A program made the position numbers and the translations under genes. The notes under the pieces were generated by a model that saw nothing but the letters and a program-made list of their open reading frames with translations, ran no database searches and had not been told where the DNA came from. Positions 23,201 to 34,456 of a stretch of DNA of 64,000 bases are shown in pieces; position 1 is the stretch's first letter, and each line of letters opens with the position of its first letter. Source of the stretch: Sorghum bicolor (Eukaryota > Streptophyta > Magnoliopsida > Poales > Poaceae). The stretch lies in the NCBI RefSeq assembly GCF_000003195.3, contig NC_012878.2:4840462-4904461 (forward strand). Direction: 5' to 3'.

Positions 23201-25750
23201 TCTGCAACTCGCATGTGGATATACTCAGGCAACATGTCCTGTGAAGTGTGGGGTCAAAAACAAAGGATATGACTATCCTTGCTAAAAGTTACTACATAAT
23301 ACAAAGGCACTTCATTTTAAGAATATAAGCATACCAATGATACATGAAATCCTGTATGCCAACTAGCCAGGGATGTGTCTTTAGCTAATTTCTGCTTAAA
23401 CTTATCAGAAACATCACGCTGAGATGATTCATTCTCCCCATCCCTGTCGTCTTGCCTAAAAATTAAGATAAGAAGCTCAAGTTTTATATATTAGGAAATA
23501 AACCATGGGTTAACATTCAACACTTAAGGGACGACATCCTGTATGTAAGTTTTCTTTTATCTAAAAAGTAATGAAAGGTAACTGTGGGGAACTCCCCCAC
23601 AGTATTTTGCCCTCAAAAACATTCAACACTTAGAACTACTAGTCATCTGAAAGGTAACAGATTCCACTCCAGTTGTGAATTTTACATTCATCATCCAATT
23701 TGTTGTATCCCTCAGATCAACAACATTAGACTGCAAATGATCTGTATTAAAAACAATACAGAAAAAAAAATACTTGCAATGTGTGGGACAAAAGAAAATT
23801 TATGTCATCTGTAAGGGAATGTATCATATTGCAACCAATGTGAACTTGGGAAGCTCAACTTGGAGCATTAGCATTATATCTACTGGATTACAACTGACAA
23901 GTGGAATGGAAATGGGATATCAGAAGCAGGAACGAAATAGCATGAATAGGATCCCTGTAGACATGCTGACCTTCTAATAAAAAAATGAACGTACCTTCTA
24001 ATGAAAAATTCACTGTACTGATCTTGAAGAATCCCATAAACCATCCAAGATGTCAGCTGGTTGAACATGACCTGGTGTCCATGCCAAAGTAACCTATCCT
24101 TTTTTAAAAACAATATAAAAAGAAAATGAACAAATAAAGTTCAACAGTTAGGACATATGCAAGAGAATTGAGAACACGCTGCAAAGTAACTGCAATGAAG
24201 ATGGAAGCACAGAAGTTTCCATGCAAAGCATGAAAGAAATCAAAATGGCAGTTCTATTGTCTTTAATTGTCACATTTATGAATAATGGTAAAGTTATACC
24301 TCTGAATGCAGCTTTGCAGTTCTGGAACCCCACAATGGCACCGTTTGTGTAAAAGATTAAGAAGTTGTCCACCCTTTATGTCTTTCTGCTCAATTTCCAT
24401 AACAAGCTCATACAGTGGAGGCAGAAGGACCTCAAACTGCAATTTAGCGCAGCAAAGACTACGGTAAATGCCAATAAGTAATAAACAAACACATAAGCAC
24501 AGTAAAGATCATAAGATAATATATGCTACAAAAATACAATATACATTTGTCACTTAGAAGATGGTAATAGCAAGCTGTTGAGACTTGAGAGATAAATGTT
24601 CATAGACATACCTTATTTAACCCATGAGTTACTGTCGCGAGGATAGGCAACGGATCTGACAACAGATTTTGCTCAACCTGTAGAACAGCTGATCTGTACA
24701 CAGACAGAATCTCTGTAATACCATTGGCAATTGCCCTCCTGTACACACTCCCTTTTCTCACTTTCCCCTTCTGAGTTTTATCAGAATGAGGTGATGAAAC
24801 ATCTACGGAAGACTGAATCCAGCTCAGGTCACGAGACTCAGTTGCAAAGCGGTTCAGTTCTCTGTAGTAAAATCCCAGAGATATGAGCCTCTCAATAGCA
24901 GTCCTGCAGAATAAAAGCCATTTAGCATAGCCATCTAGTGAAGTTCAAAGCCTCCAACTAGGTAAATCATGTTATATATTCATTACAATGCTAGACGCAC
25001 TAGCATATTCACAAAGACATCTGAACAGAGTGAAGTTCAGAGCCCCTGAAGGTGAATTCTAGTGGAGTTAAGTATCAATTTTGCAAGTGTATCCAGTGGT
25101 GCGTTTTCCATTTGTCAGGCATAAAAAAGGGAAACCTTATTCCTGAACATAGACGTTTTATAAGTACTGATTTTATCATTACCATGAAATTTCTGCCCTT
25201 CTAATGAGATAATGGCAAAATGCAGACAGTATAACATCAGACTGATCGACTCAATCAGTGTATTGATTGCATAGCAAATTTCGCAAATGTTTACTATGAT
25301 TTAAAATTTAAATAGGATGTGGCTGCCAGCGATAATTCCAAGAGCAATTAAACCTCAAACGAAGAAATTCTGCTTAGGAATGCACAAGAACCAACAATAC
25401 ATGTAAAATTCTGCATGAATTTCTCAAGAACTCGGTGGCACCCGACCACACCAAACTCCGTATGCCTCCACACCAGCACAAAGATCCCATCCCCACGCAG
25501 ATCACGGACGCCACAGCACGGCCACAGATTCGCGTCCGCGGGCGAGTGCAGGCGTTTTCCCTTACCTCTCTGACGGCTGGAGGAAGGTGAGGTCCGGCGC
25601 GAGGCGGAAGGCGGGGCCCACCTCGCCGTCTCCGTCGCCGTCTCCATCCCCGCCGGCTTCCTGGGACGCGGCGCGGCGGCGCGGCGGGGAGGCGTCGAGG
25701 ACGAAGTCGCCGGTGAATCCGAGCAGCGCGAGGAGGAGCTCGTGCAGCAT
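17216..25750 (-). CDS. GCP4: Gamma-tubulin complex component 4 (GCP4)
   Basis: GCP4 is a Spc97/Spc98-family subunit of the gamma-tubulin ring complex, which nucleates microtubules at the cortex, nuclear surface and spindle of plant cells. Coding exons on the minus strand are 25566-25750, 24612-24903, 24300-24436, 23995-24093, 23335-23455, 22966-23238, 22741-22821, 22572-22655, 22333-22419, 22085-22140, 21806-21991, 21385-21610, 21075-21163, 17606-17759, 17371-17493 and 17216-17281. All introns are GT-AG and the sum is 2259 nt, that is 752 residues plus stop, close to the roughly 745 of the Arabidopsis protein. The start MLHELLLALLGFTGDF and blocks such as LLWHGHQVMFNQL, ILFAGKAIRVLRNPSP and VREHMAFLIRNLQFYIQ are diagnostic. 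Residues after about 25 include an Asp/Gly run from a GAC/GGC repeat. Intron 13 holds an antisense copia element. The call is secure; exon edges come from reading splice signals and frame. Confidence 0.95.
17978..18093 (+). repeat. 5' LTR of the copia element (116 bp)
   Basis: It starts TGTTAGAGTATATG, ends CCCTAATTCTAACA, and contains the internal direct repeat AGGCCCATG. It matches the 3' LTR except for one base. Confidence 0.95.
18094..18105 (+). other. Primer-binding site, initiator tRNA-Met type
   Basis: TGGTATCAG directly follows the LTR. This is the usual start of the site complementary to the 3' end of initiator methionine tRNA in plant copia elements. Confidence 0.85.
18197..18580 (+). 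pseudogene. Copia protease fragment fused out of frame
   Basis: From ATG 18197 the frame reads through a low-complexity lead into the end of the copia aspartic protease region (VANGSCLPVTSVG, then VLVAPSMVHNLLSIRRF and VKDLASRRPLLRCDS). The DSGA active-site segment upstream is missing. After about 18480 the sequence jumps to the region following integrase, and this frame then reads nonsense. It marks the left side of an internal deletion. Confidence 0.7.
18459..20690 (+). pseudogene. Copia reverse transcriptase - RNase H segment, open but without a start codon
   Basis: An open frame of 742 codons covers the post-integrase Pro-rich linker, the reverse transcriptase and RNase H. Visible motifs are HVVFDESIFPF (the segment after integrase), WIWTHKRRADGTLERYKAR, QLDVKNAFLHG, YVDDIVLT (the catalytic Asp pair), YTDADWAG, SRSSAEAEYRA and TKHVEIDLHF. 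The segment HPPVRFAQPVRVYQRR recurs twice in the linker. The first in-frame codon is GTG and no ATG lies before the RT, so expression would need a shift from the 18197 frame. Coding is intact to the stop at 20685-20687. It belongs to a recently inserted but internally deleted element that would depend on proteins from elsewhere. Confidence 0.85.
20781..20896 (+). repeat. 3' LTR of the copia element (116 bp)
   Basis: It is preceded by the purine tract GCGGGGGGA (about 20772-20780) and followed by the duplicated target TGCAT. It is identical to the 5' LTR except for one A/G difference. Confidence 0.95.
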
Positions 25751-27231
25751 CGCGGCGGCTCGGTGCCCCCCGCGGCGGGGGTTTCACTAGGGTTTCCGCT
25801 CCGCGAGATCGCGAGGAGAGAGTGATGGGGGATAGTGGGAGAAGAGAAGAGAAGGAAAAGGGCGGGGACGGCGGAATTTAGTTCGTTTCCATGGATTTTT
25901 GAAAAATTATAACCGTTCTGCTATGATGCGGTTAATTACTCCGTAGTCAAAAAAAAAGAGAAATTTCAAATTTAGAATTGGTCATTTTAAAAAATAATCA
26001 AATTTATAAAAGAAACAATATCAGCAGTTATATCTTCGAATTTTTTTTTTTTTGAATCATATATGTTGGTATTTTTTATAACTTTGGTTAAACTAATTCT
26101 TTTTGCTTCTCTGAAAACGAGAATTTGCTTCTTTTTTAGAAAAAGCATCAAATGCACTGTAACAACATAGACATACATGATGCATTTGTAATCTTGTGAA
26201 AATAAATACACGAGCTCGTGTAACACAAGGGCGCATGTCTTTCATCAAAAACAAAAATGCTATTGAGCTCAACCTCGCTAAAAATTGTCATGTGCTATTT
26301 GGCACAGCTTATTCTCACAAAACGGTTCTGACGTTTAGGAAACATATATCTTGCACCGTAGCAAAAAAAAAAAATGTCTCTCTTTGAATGAACTAGGAGC
26401 CAATAAAATCAGTATTTCTAGCTTCGATCGCTCCAATTTCTGCGGAGAAGCTAAAAGCAAAAGAAGTCCTACCAGATAGGGCCTTAAATTCAACAATCTT
26501 CATGTGCCAATTTAGCTGTGCCTTTTTGTCAATAATAACGTAAAGAGATGGTCCCATGGACACTTTGCACTGAAAGTACTGCTCCTTCCATGCTAAATCA
26601 TAAATCATTTTACCTTTGTCTAGAGACGTGCACCTAAATATACGTGATGTCCACATATATGCAATAAAAACAATATACGTGAGAGTATTTTGTGCTATAT
26701 CCTTGGCGATTCCAATCAGGTTACCTTGGTCGACACTACTAATGTCTGCATCTCACAGCATTTCAACATTTTACAATGCTAACACGACGAATGCCACCAA
26801 CTGCAAATCGATGGTAAGAGTGTTCAACCAAATTTTTATTTTATTTTGTTGGAAACAGCTTGAAAGATAGGTTTTCACATGTTATGATTATCATACGAAC
26901 ACGAACCATATACTGTTCAACAGGTTCCATGCAACGGAAATGTAATCATTTGATATCCGTCGATCAGCAGAATTGCAGCATAACAAATCATGTCACATTT
27001 CGAAGCTCCGAACATCCCAACTTGATTTCAAATATGTACGAGATGGAATTCACATAAACCAAATCAAAATATCCTCTCAGCCGGATCATTTCCTGTTTCT
27101 GGCCCCTCGAACATTGTCCCAAAGTTTTACGGCGCAACCCGGCTTAACTTTAATACAATGGGTTTCCCATCGTTTCTTACAAGCAACTCGGATTTCAAAT
27201 TAACTTGGATTCTCAGCTCAGCAGCGAGGGT
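25751..27231. other. Intergenic region between GCP4 and the RING gene
   Basis: The left 100 bp are GC-rich and purine-rich and must contain the GCP4 5' leader and promoter. About 25870-27000 is AT-rich with no gene or clear repeat. The right end holds the 3' untranslated region of the RING gene. Small open frames here show no family resemblance. Confidence 0.5.
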
Positions 27232-30200
27232 CTACATCCGCGGTGAGTGCATTTGCCGATACGAAGACCCCTCGGGCGATCTATGTTCAGGGGACGACCT
27301 GCCGACGCCGAGCCATTGCCCAAACAGCCTCCTTGGCGCGGATGTAGGCTCTGATGTGCTATGAGACTGCTGCTGTGAGGTCCACCAGCTTGTCTCGCAG
27401 TCCACAGGCATCAACGGGTATGGGGCGAATCGGTCACGCTCCCAGGCGTAGAACCGGCTTCCTCCCACATCATCAGTCTCCATCGAGCTATGGCCAGATG
27501 AACCCGGCGGGAACAAGGAAAAGGTAGGGTTCTCTGGTAGAGGTGTTGGGGCAGGTCGCATGCCTCCTGACCTATGCGCCCCAGCAAATAGGCTCGATGA
27601 TGAATTCTGTTGGTACTGTTCGCTGATGCTGCCATGAGCCCTCATGAATTGAGGCATCAGAGGAGGAACACTGGGAGGTCTAGATCTGGAACCAGACCTG
27701 CAAACAAGAAAATTATTATAACAGCAGTATTCACAGCAATGAATAAGATGCTAGACTATGGAAATAGTCATAGTTGATGTTGTAATAATATAGCTTTTGT
27801 TCTAGATTTATTCTCCCAACCTATTATGTCAGTAAAGGTTAAACAAAGGGAGACTGAGTAATGCTGTCGAAGCAAAGACACTAACCTAACATTGAGAAAT
27901 ATGCGCAATAATTTTTTTAACAATATTTACAGGTGATATATGCTAAGAGACCCAGGTTTTCACTGTTTGTTTAGATTCATTTTACTAAAAAAAGGTGCAT
28001 CTTCTCAGAGTACAATGCATGAATTCAGAATTTCATATTTTCATAGCAAAGTCATAGCATAACTCACGAGAGATAAGTATTATTTACCCATTACTGAAGT
28101 AAGACGGAGAAACAACAGATGCTCGACGTTGGCTATCACCATCAACCCGTGCAGCCCTTGTTCCAAAAGGGATTCCTGGCTGCTCGTTATTACTGTTGGG
28201 TTGAGCATAAGAATGGGGCACGTGTGCCCAATGGCTATGATGGAAATCAGCAGGTTGCATTGTTTGCATGGGCCTAACATCTGATGGCCCAGCCATGGGG
28301 TTCCAATGATCATGGTATGCAGGACGATCCATAGTCCTCTCAGGGACATGGGAGCTTGACGATGACGTCAGTGGTGGAAGAGGATGCAAGTATGCCACAT
28401 AGGGGCAAGGATGAGTTGTCCCTGGTGCAGCAGATACAGCTACTTGCTCCGTAAATACATGTTGTCCCATGAAGTCATGAACTGCAAAAACCAATATCCA
28501 AACGTGTTCAATATAATTCCAATTTTACTACATATTGCTCAATGCAAATCAGAACTTACATGTAATTGGAGGTGATGATTCTCCTTCCCTGACAGAAAAA
28601 GGGAAGGTGTAAGTGAATAGTACTAATTTTTCCATAACAGGTAACAGGAAAAGAGTGGGATTCACAGCAAGAGAACAGATAGACAGGTTTGTTGATAAAT
28701 CAGATATAATCGTAGGAGATAACTGGAACAGACACGTTAAATGTACCGATTCCATATTGCCAGTGCTTGATACATGATTTTCAACCAAGCACTGGTCAAA
28801 CTAGCAGGTGTGGAATCTGGCAATACATTATTGTAGATCGTTCAGGATTGCATATCAACACAGATAATCAAGTTTCCCGCTGAGTATCCTCCATGAGAAT
28901 TTCCTTCTATTACACATGAAGCACTATGGCAAATTGGCAATATGGATTGTCAATCATTACTTGAACTATACTTCTCAGGGGGGAAAAGGGGCCACGTATA
29001 CTCTATCTTGGCAAGAATGCCACTATAGACATTGCCAAAAAAAAAATCATTATTGCAGATTGTTCAGGTCTTCAGGATTGCATTCAACACAAATAATCAA
29101 GTTTCCCGCTTAAAAAAAATAGCTGGGTTGCCCTGCATCAGTTTTTCTCGCATGGTTACAACTAGAAAATAAACTATCGATACTACTGGGTCTTATGATT
29201 GGCTCACTTGTTTTCTTCAATACACCCTACGTAAGTAAAGCACCTATTATCACCATCCGCACAAATGAGTGATTTTAGTTGAACAAATGATGAGCCATGT
29301 GTATGAATCTATAACAAGGTACAGGTAGGTAGGTAAATATTGTGGCTTGTATGTTAAACCTACTGGCCCGCAATCAATTAGATAGATGAAACTGTGTGCA
29401 TGGAATCCTTGAACAGAATGTTAAACAAGAGTCAAAAATAATCATGCGAAGCAGAACATACTCGAATAAAGATGGAAGTTGTGCTAAGCGACCAAATGGA
29501 CACCAATGGAAGCGAAGTGGCTGCACAAAACAGAAATATAAAATTATCAGGATAATCATGCACAAGAACTGCCTCTGCAAGTAAAACAATGCCAGCAAAT
29601 GAGGAATCGACAAAAATAAACTAAACTAGGGTGGTTTATTAGAGTAAAGCAAACTAGGATTTATATGAGCCGCATAAATGTTTTAAAGAAAAGGCACAAG
29701 GAACCATAAACATGCATGATAATAATAATTATCTAAAGAAGGGACAGTGTTTGTCCCAGGATTATTCATTTAGCAAGAACATTGCTGAATTAACTCAGGC
29801 ATTGCTTCAAAAACACTGAATATGCTACATAAAGCTCTTGATCTTAGATTCTTAGTAGAAGTCGCTGAATAAAGGTTCATGTAGCATAACAAGTACACCA
29901 AAAGAAAAGTATGATCAGTTCCACCATTTGCATGTTGGCATAAGGAATCATATCAAGCATCAGCAGTACACATTGAAATATAGGAAAATCCAGTAGAAAA
30001 AGGCATGTAGCCAACACAAAAAACTAACAAGAAGTCAAGCCTCTTTAACAAGCACAGATAATTTAAGAGTATAGTTGATACAGTCACATACCATTTCTGA
30101 GTAGCTAACATCATAAAGGTCTTCATCATGGGCCCACTCATCCATGCTAACATCATGTGCAGATCGGGAACCATTTGCATAAAGCCAATTCCCTTTCTCA

Positions 30201-33200
30201 ATTTTGCGGCAGTTGGGGCATTGCATAACCCCTTTGGCATTAAATGCTGATCCAATGCAATCTGGGGGGAAAACTTATACTTAGCATACCGAAGATTATC
30301 AAGCAAAGAAAATTCAGAGCACTGCTTTGATCCTGATTAGTTCACACAATAGTAGGTTATTAAGACAGGCAGACAGCATAATAGGTAATAAAGTAAACTA
30401 GCACAACTTCACACCAAATAAGCACGCATTCCTTGAGAAGAACTATTCTCCATCAGCAATTCAGCATCTAATCTCACTACAGTGACTGTCTATGTGGGGC
30501 AGCATGGTGACCAGAGGGGGGGGGGCGCAATTACCGCAGCCAGATTTGGTCAGCAAAGGAGCAGCATGCGGATCAGCATGCAGCGAAGGCAAGATTTAGG
30601 GGAGTTATGGAGTTTATTTCCCTTTATTTAGCAGGCCAAGTGCCTATATAATCCATGTACCAGCCCTCATTTGAATCAAGCAATGAAGAACAAACAATCC
30701 AATTCCCAATTCCCATAAACACTCTAGTCTCCCTCCACGCCGACTTTGCCCAGCCATCTTCCTGGCAATAGTTATCCTCCCTATCCCCAAATGAACTAAG
30801 GTTCATAACAGTGACATCGCAAACCAGAAATTACTTGCTAAAGAACAGCAAATTGTATATTCAAAGACCAGGCAGATGCCGCATCGAACGCCTTGGAAAA
30901 GTAATACTCATTTTTATCTCCCATAACTTAATTTATCAAGTCAGACATTTCAAATCAAGATTAGATACCCAATATGTGTGGTCTTTTGTAAGTGGCATAC
31001 CAGCTAAAGAATTAATGATATACAGAGTATTTTGCTAAAGCATTTATAGATTTGTCAAGGTCAGCTTCATTACATAATATAGATTTTATTGAACTTCAAC
31101 AGTACTTTGCTAAAGGATTTACACATTTTGTCAGGGTCAACCAACCCCAATAAACTCCCTAAATTCGCCCCTGGATATACCTGAAAGCATGTTGCAATAT
31201 CATGGGTTGTCGAAATTTTAATCTCTATTTGAAGACCATATTTAGAAAAATAGGCATAAACATTCAGAAGCATCTAAAACCACCCTCAATCTATTACAAA
31301 TGCTGTGGATAACTGAGAGAAAGCAATATTTCATCAGAAAACCACTATCAGAACTCAACTACAACCATATGGATACTCAATTATAATTTATATTTGTGAC
31401 TCGAGGGAATGTTGAGCTAAAAACAAAACTGAGGAAGATCAATACCACTAAAATTAAGTCTAGTGAGTAGTATACAGTATATACAAGACACACATGGCTC
31501 CATTCATCAAGATAACAGCTAAATATTTGTAAAGACTAGACACAAATTCTTTTGAGTGCGCTAGATATTAGTCAAATGTCCCTACATATCAGGAAGGATT
31601 TTACCTGAATCTCTATAGTCTATATATCCAAGCAACCCCTAAGGGTAAGTTAATCACAAACCTGCAAAGTTCCTCTAATCCTCTTACTGATCATATTAAA
31701 ACAGATGACAGCCTAGTATTTACTAAAGATTTAAATTGCATATAATTATAAACCTAGCATAAAAAGGAATATAATAGGTGGGGACATGAGATTAAATTCA
31801 TTACAGCAGACAACAAGGACTGTCCAATGAGATCATCAAGTTGACAACTCCTCAAATTTGTGTCATTTTTAGTTTTTCCCAAGTTTCAATATTTGCATTT
31901 GAAATGTGCTTAAATCCCTTTGAAGAACCAGCAAGCTCCAAAATCCAAATATATACTAAAGTTACAATAAAATTGCTCTCGGCCCCAAAATTTCTAGGAG
32001 AACTCCCCATTGCTCACCTCAAAGCAATGTTTTCAAGGCGTCGCTTAAGCGCCAAGGCGCTGCACACACGACGCCATAGCAGACAACTCGCCTTAGATTC
32101 CACACTAGTGAGTGGGAGAGCGGGAGGGAGAAAGCAGGCGCGCAGAAGATTCCACAGCAGTGAGCGGGAGAGCAGGAGGGGAACCAGAAGCTGCAGCTCG
32201 CCTGCGCTCACGGGAGAAATTGTCGACCGACCACCGTCGAGCCGTGTGGCCGCCTGTGCAGGCCGCGGCAAGGAGCGGCCGCCTGCAGGCCACGGCCATC
32301 TTCCCCCAATCGGTACTGGCCTGCAGCATCCCGCTTCCTCTGTTCCTCTTCCTCCAGAGAGAGAGAGAGAGAGGTGGGTGGAAGCAGAGGCGGAACGGGA
32401 GGGAAGAGACCGAGATGGGTGGAGGCGGAAGTCAAAACAGAGTTGCGGCAGCGGGCAGTGCAGGAGAGAGATGAAGACACGCGCTAGGGCTACGAGGGTG
32501 AGGGGCACATGGGCTGCTTGGTGCACGTGGGCTGGGCCAGACCACTTATTACTCCTCCTTCCTTTTTCTTTTTTTCCTTTCCTTTTTTCTTTATCATCTA
32601 TATACTGCTCTGAGCTGCTATTTTAAAATTTCCTTTAGTCGGCAAGGCGTCGCCTCGCCTTACGCCTTACTCGCTTAAGCGTAAGGCGGTAATCACTCGC
32701 CACGCCTCACCTTACTGCCTTGAAAACATTGCCTCAAAGTCACGCCAAACAGGCTCAACTTATACCATAAACAAACGCAGATACACTTCCGATTTTTTAA
32801 AGAGGTAGACAAAAACCACATAAAAGTTACACAAATCTTGCAATAACCACCTGGTGTACTTGCCCAAACCATCCTCCTAACGTTAAATTGTTCCAAAAAA
32901 TTGGGGCATTTTATCAAGTAGACTAATAGAGCACAAAATTGCTTTTGTTACACAAAGAAAAACAGACATTAGGAACATTGACCTAAAATTCAGAACCGGG
33001 TACACTCCCAAATCATCCTCAGGCATCAAATCTAGCTCACAAACAGTACCTACATATGGAACCAGCTAAAAGTAGCAAAAATTCAACCACGAAACCTGTT
33101 CATGCAACAAAAGCATATGCCTATATAGCTGAAAAGATCCGACCTTTAGAACTTCTAGCCCAAAATTCAGCACGGAGGCAGCTATAAATTGTGAAACAAT

Positions 33201-33550
33201 CCTAATTCCGCAAAATCAAACCATTTATTCACGAATTTGGCCACATTTAAGGGTCCCCACATCCAATTTGCTTGTCCTGCCCAAAAATAGCACCTACCCT
33301 TAATTGAACCACAAGCAACAAAACAATCCACCGACAGATCCAGGGGCAATTTACCTAGGTGGAACTCGTGGCCGCAGTGCAGCCTGGCGGTGGACCTCTC
33401 CCCGGCGCCGGCGAGCACGGCGTCGAGGCAGATCGAGCAGGACACCGCCGCGGCCTTGTCCTCCTTGCCGCCCGCCGCGGCCTCCTCCGCCGGCGCCCCG
33501 GCGGCCGTCGCCGCCGCAGGCTCCTTGGGCTCCGCCGCACCGACGCCCAT
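27232..33550 (-). CDS. RING-finger E3 ubiquitin ligase, RFI2-like
   Basis: Coding exons on the minus strand are 33355-33550, 30092-30261, 29462-29520, 28560-28588, 28088-28481 and 27232-27697. All introns are GT-AG and the sum is 1314 nt, 437 residues plus stop. After an Ala/Glu-rich lead come the RING ligands: CSICLDAV, then LHCGHEFHLDCIGSAFN across the first splice, then CPNCR. This is the RING-H2-type spacing that recruits an E2 enzyme for ubiquitin transfer. A conserved WCPFGRLAQL block and a long Ser/Pro/His-rich C-terminus follow. The layout matches the plant family that includes RFI2, a red/far-red light and flowering-time regulator in Arabidopsis. The family call is good but the exact orthologue is not proven. 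Intron 1 is 3.1 kb and holds a hAT-like insertion; other introns are gene-free. Confidence 0.85.
28826..29110. repeat. Diverged direct repeat inside a RING-gene intron
   Basis: About 28826-28881 and 29048-29110 share TTCAGGATTGCAT.CAACAC followed by AATAATCAAGTTTCCCGCT. The spacing is about 222 bp. The repeat lies wholly in the intron between exons 3 and 4. Confidence 0.6.
31015..31165. repeat. Tandem duplication in RING-gene intron 1
   Basis: Two units of about 75 bp share TTTGCTAAAG.ATTTA and TTTGTCA.GGTCA, starting near 31029 and 31106. They are intronic and non-coding. Confidence 0.5.
32025..32731. mobile_element. hAT-like non-autonomous element, 707 bp, 8-bp TSD
   Basis: The ends are CAATGTTTTCAAGGC and its complement GCCTTGAAAACATTG. 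CCTCAAAG flanks both sides (32017-32024 and 32732-32739); an 8-bp duplication with CA-starting ends is the hAT signature. The interior is GC-rich, with a short GA run near 32355, and contains open frames on both strands (32014-32526, 31841-32626). These carry no transposase motif, so it is non-autonomous. It lies in intron 1 of the RING gene. Confidence 0.8.
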
Positions 33551-33952
33551 CCCCTCCTCCCCCCCTCCCTTCCTCTCCTCCTCACCAACCGCGGGATTTC
33601 TTGGCCGGACCGGATCCCAGCAAATCCGAGCCGGGCCAAGGCTGGACGGAGCTCGGAACGGCCGCCCCCAGAGACGGCGACGGCGAGGCTGGCACCTCCC
33701 CGTGCCTCGGGGATCGCGCGCGCGCCCTCGGGGTGCTCGCGCCCTGTCCAATCGCGAGGAGAGCGCCTCCCTCCTGTGTCCCTCTCTTTTTCTCTCTTTC
33801 TTGCGTGCGTTCTCTCTCCTGTCTATCTGCTCGCCTCCACGAGAAAATTAGAGAGATAGAGAGAGCGAGAAAAAAAAGCTGGAAAAAAAAAACAGGGGGC
33901 GGCGCAGGGGAATAAGACGGATTTTTTTGCAATGAGGACCTCGTAAAGTTTG
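33551..33952. other. RING-gene 5' leader and promoter side
   Basis: This GC-rich stretch grades into a CT/GA-rich leader (33770-33880), as is common for grass 5' untranslated regions. Open frames on both strands here overlap the first exon and are shadows. Confidence 0.45.
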
Positions 33953-34194
33953 GGCCTTGTTTAGTTCCAAAATTTTTTGCAAAATAGGAATAGTAGCATT
34001 TTCGTTTGTATTTAACAAATATTGTCCAATTATGGACTAACTAGAATCAAAAGATTCGTCTCATCAATTCCGACCAAACTGTGCAATTACTTTTTATTTT
34101 CATCTATATTTAATACTCTATGCATACGTCTAAAGATTCGATGTGACGAGGAATCTGAAAAATTTTGTAAAATTTTTAGGAACTAAACAAGGCT
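33953..34194. mobile_element. MITE of the GGCCTTGTTTAGTTCC family, 242 bp
   Basis: The inverted ends are GGCCTTGTTTAGTTCC and GGAACTAAACAAGGCT, flanked by TTG at 33950-33952 and 34195-34197. The interior (CAATTATGGACTAACTAG, CCGACCAAACTGTGCAATTA) is the hallmark of a family very common in sorghum and its relatives. Confidence 0.8.
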
Positions 34195-34233
34195 TTGGTA
34201 TTAATACAACTCTAACGGTCAGTTGTAAACAGA

Positions 34234-34456
34234 CTACTCCCTCAGTATAAAAAAAGTTACTTTTTTACTGTTAGTTTTAGAGACTGTTCGTTTTATTTAA
34301 ATCTTTTTTGTAAGTTATAAAATAAATAACTCATTAGTAATGTATCTTTAATAAAAAAATAAATCTTAACAAAATATATAATATTTATAAAAAATGAATA
34401 AGATGAATGATCTAACAAGATGTCTGGAATTCTAAACATACTTTTTTAAATGGAGC
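34234..34456. mobile_element. Decayed Stowaway-like MITE
   Basis: The left end CTCCCTCAGTATAAAAAAAG faces the complement-like AACATACTTTTTTAAATGGAG. The ends resemble Stowaway elements but have diverged, and no clean TA duplication was confirmed. Confidence 0.35.

Noticed and set aside
31841..32626. 261-residue plus-strand and 170-residue minus-strand frames
   Set aside because: Both run through the GC-rich hAT-like element and its inverted ends in the RING-gene intron and have no domain.
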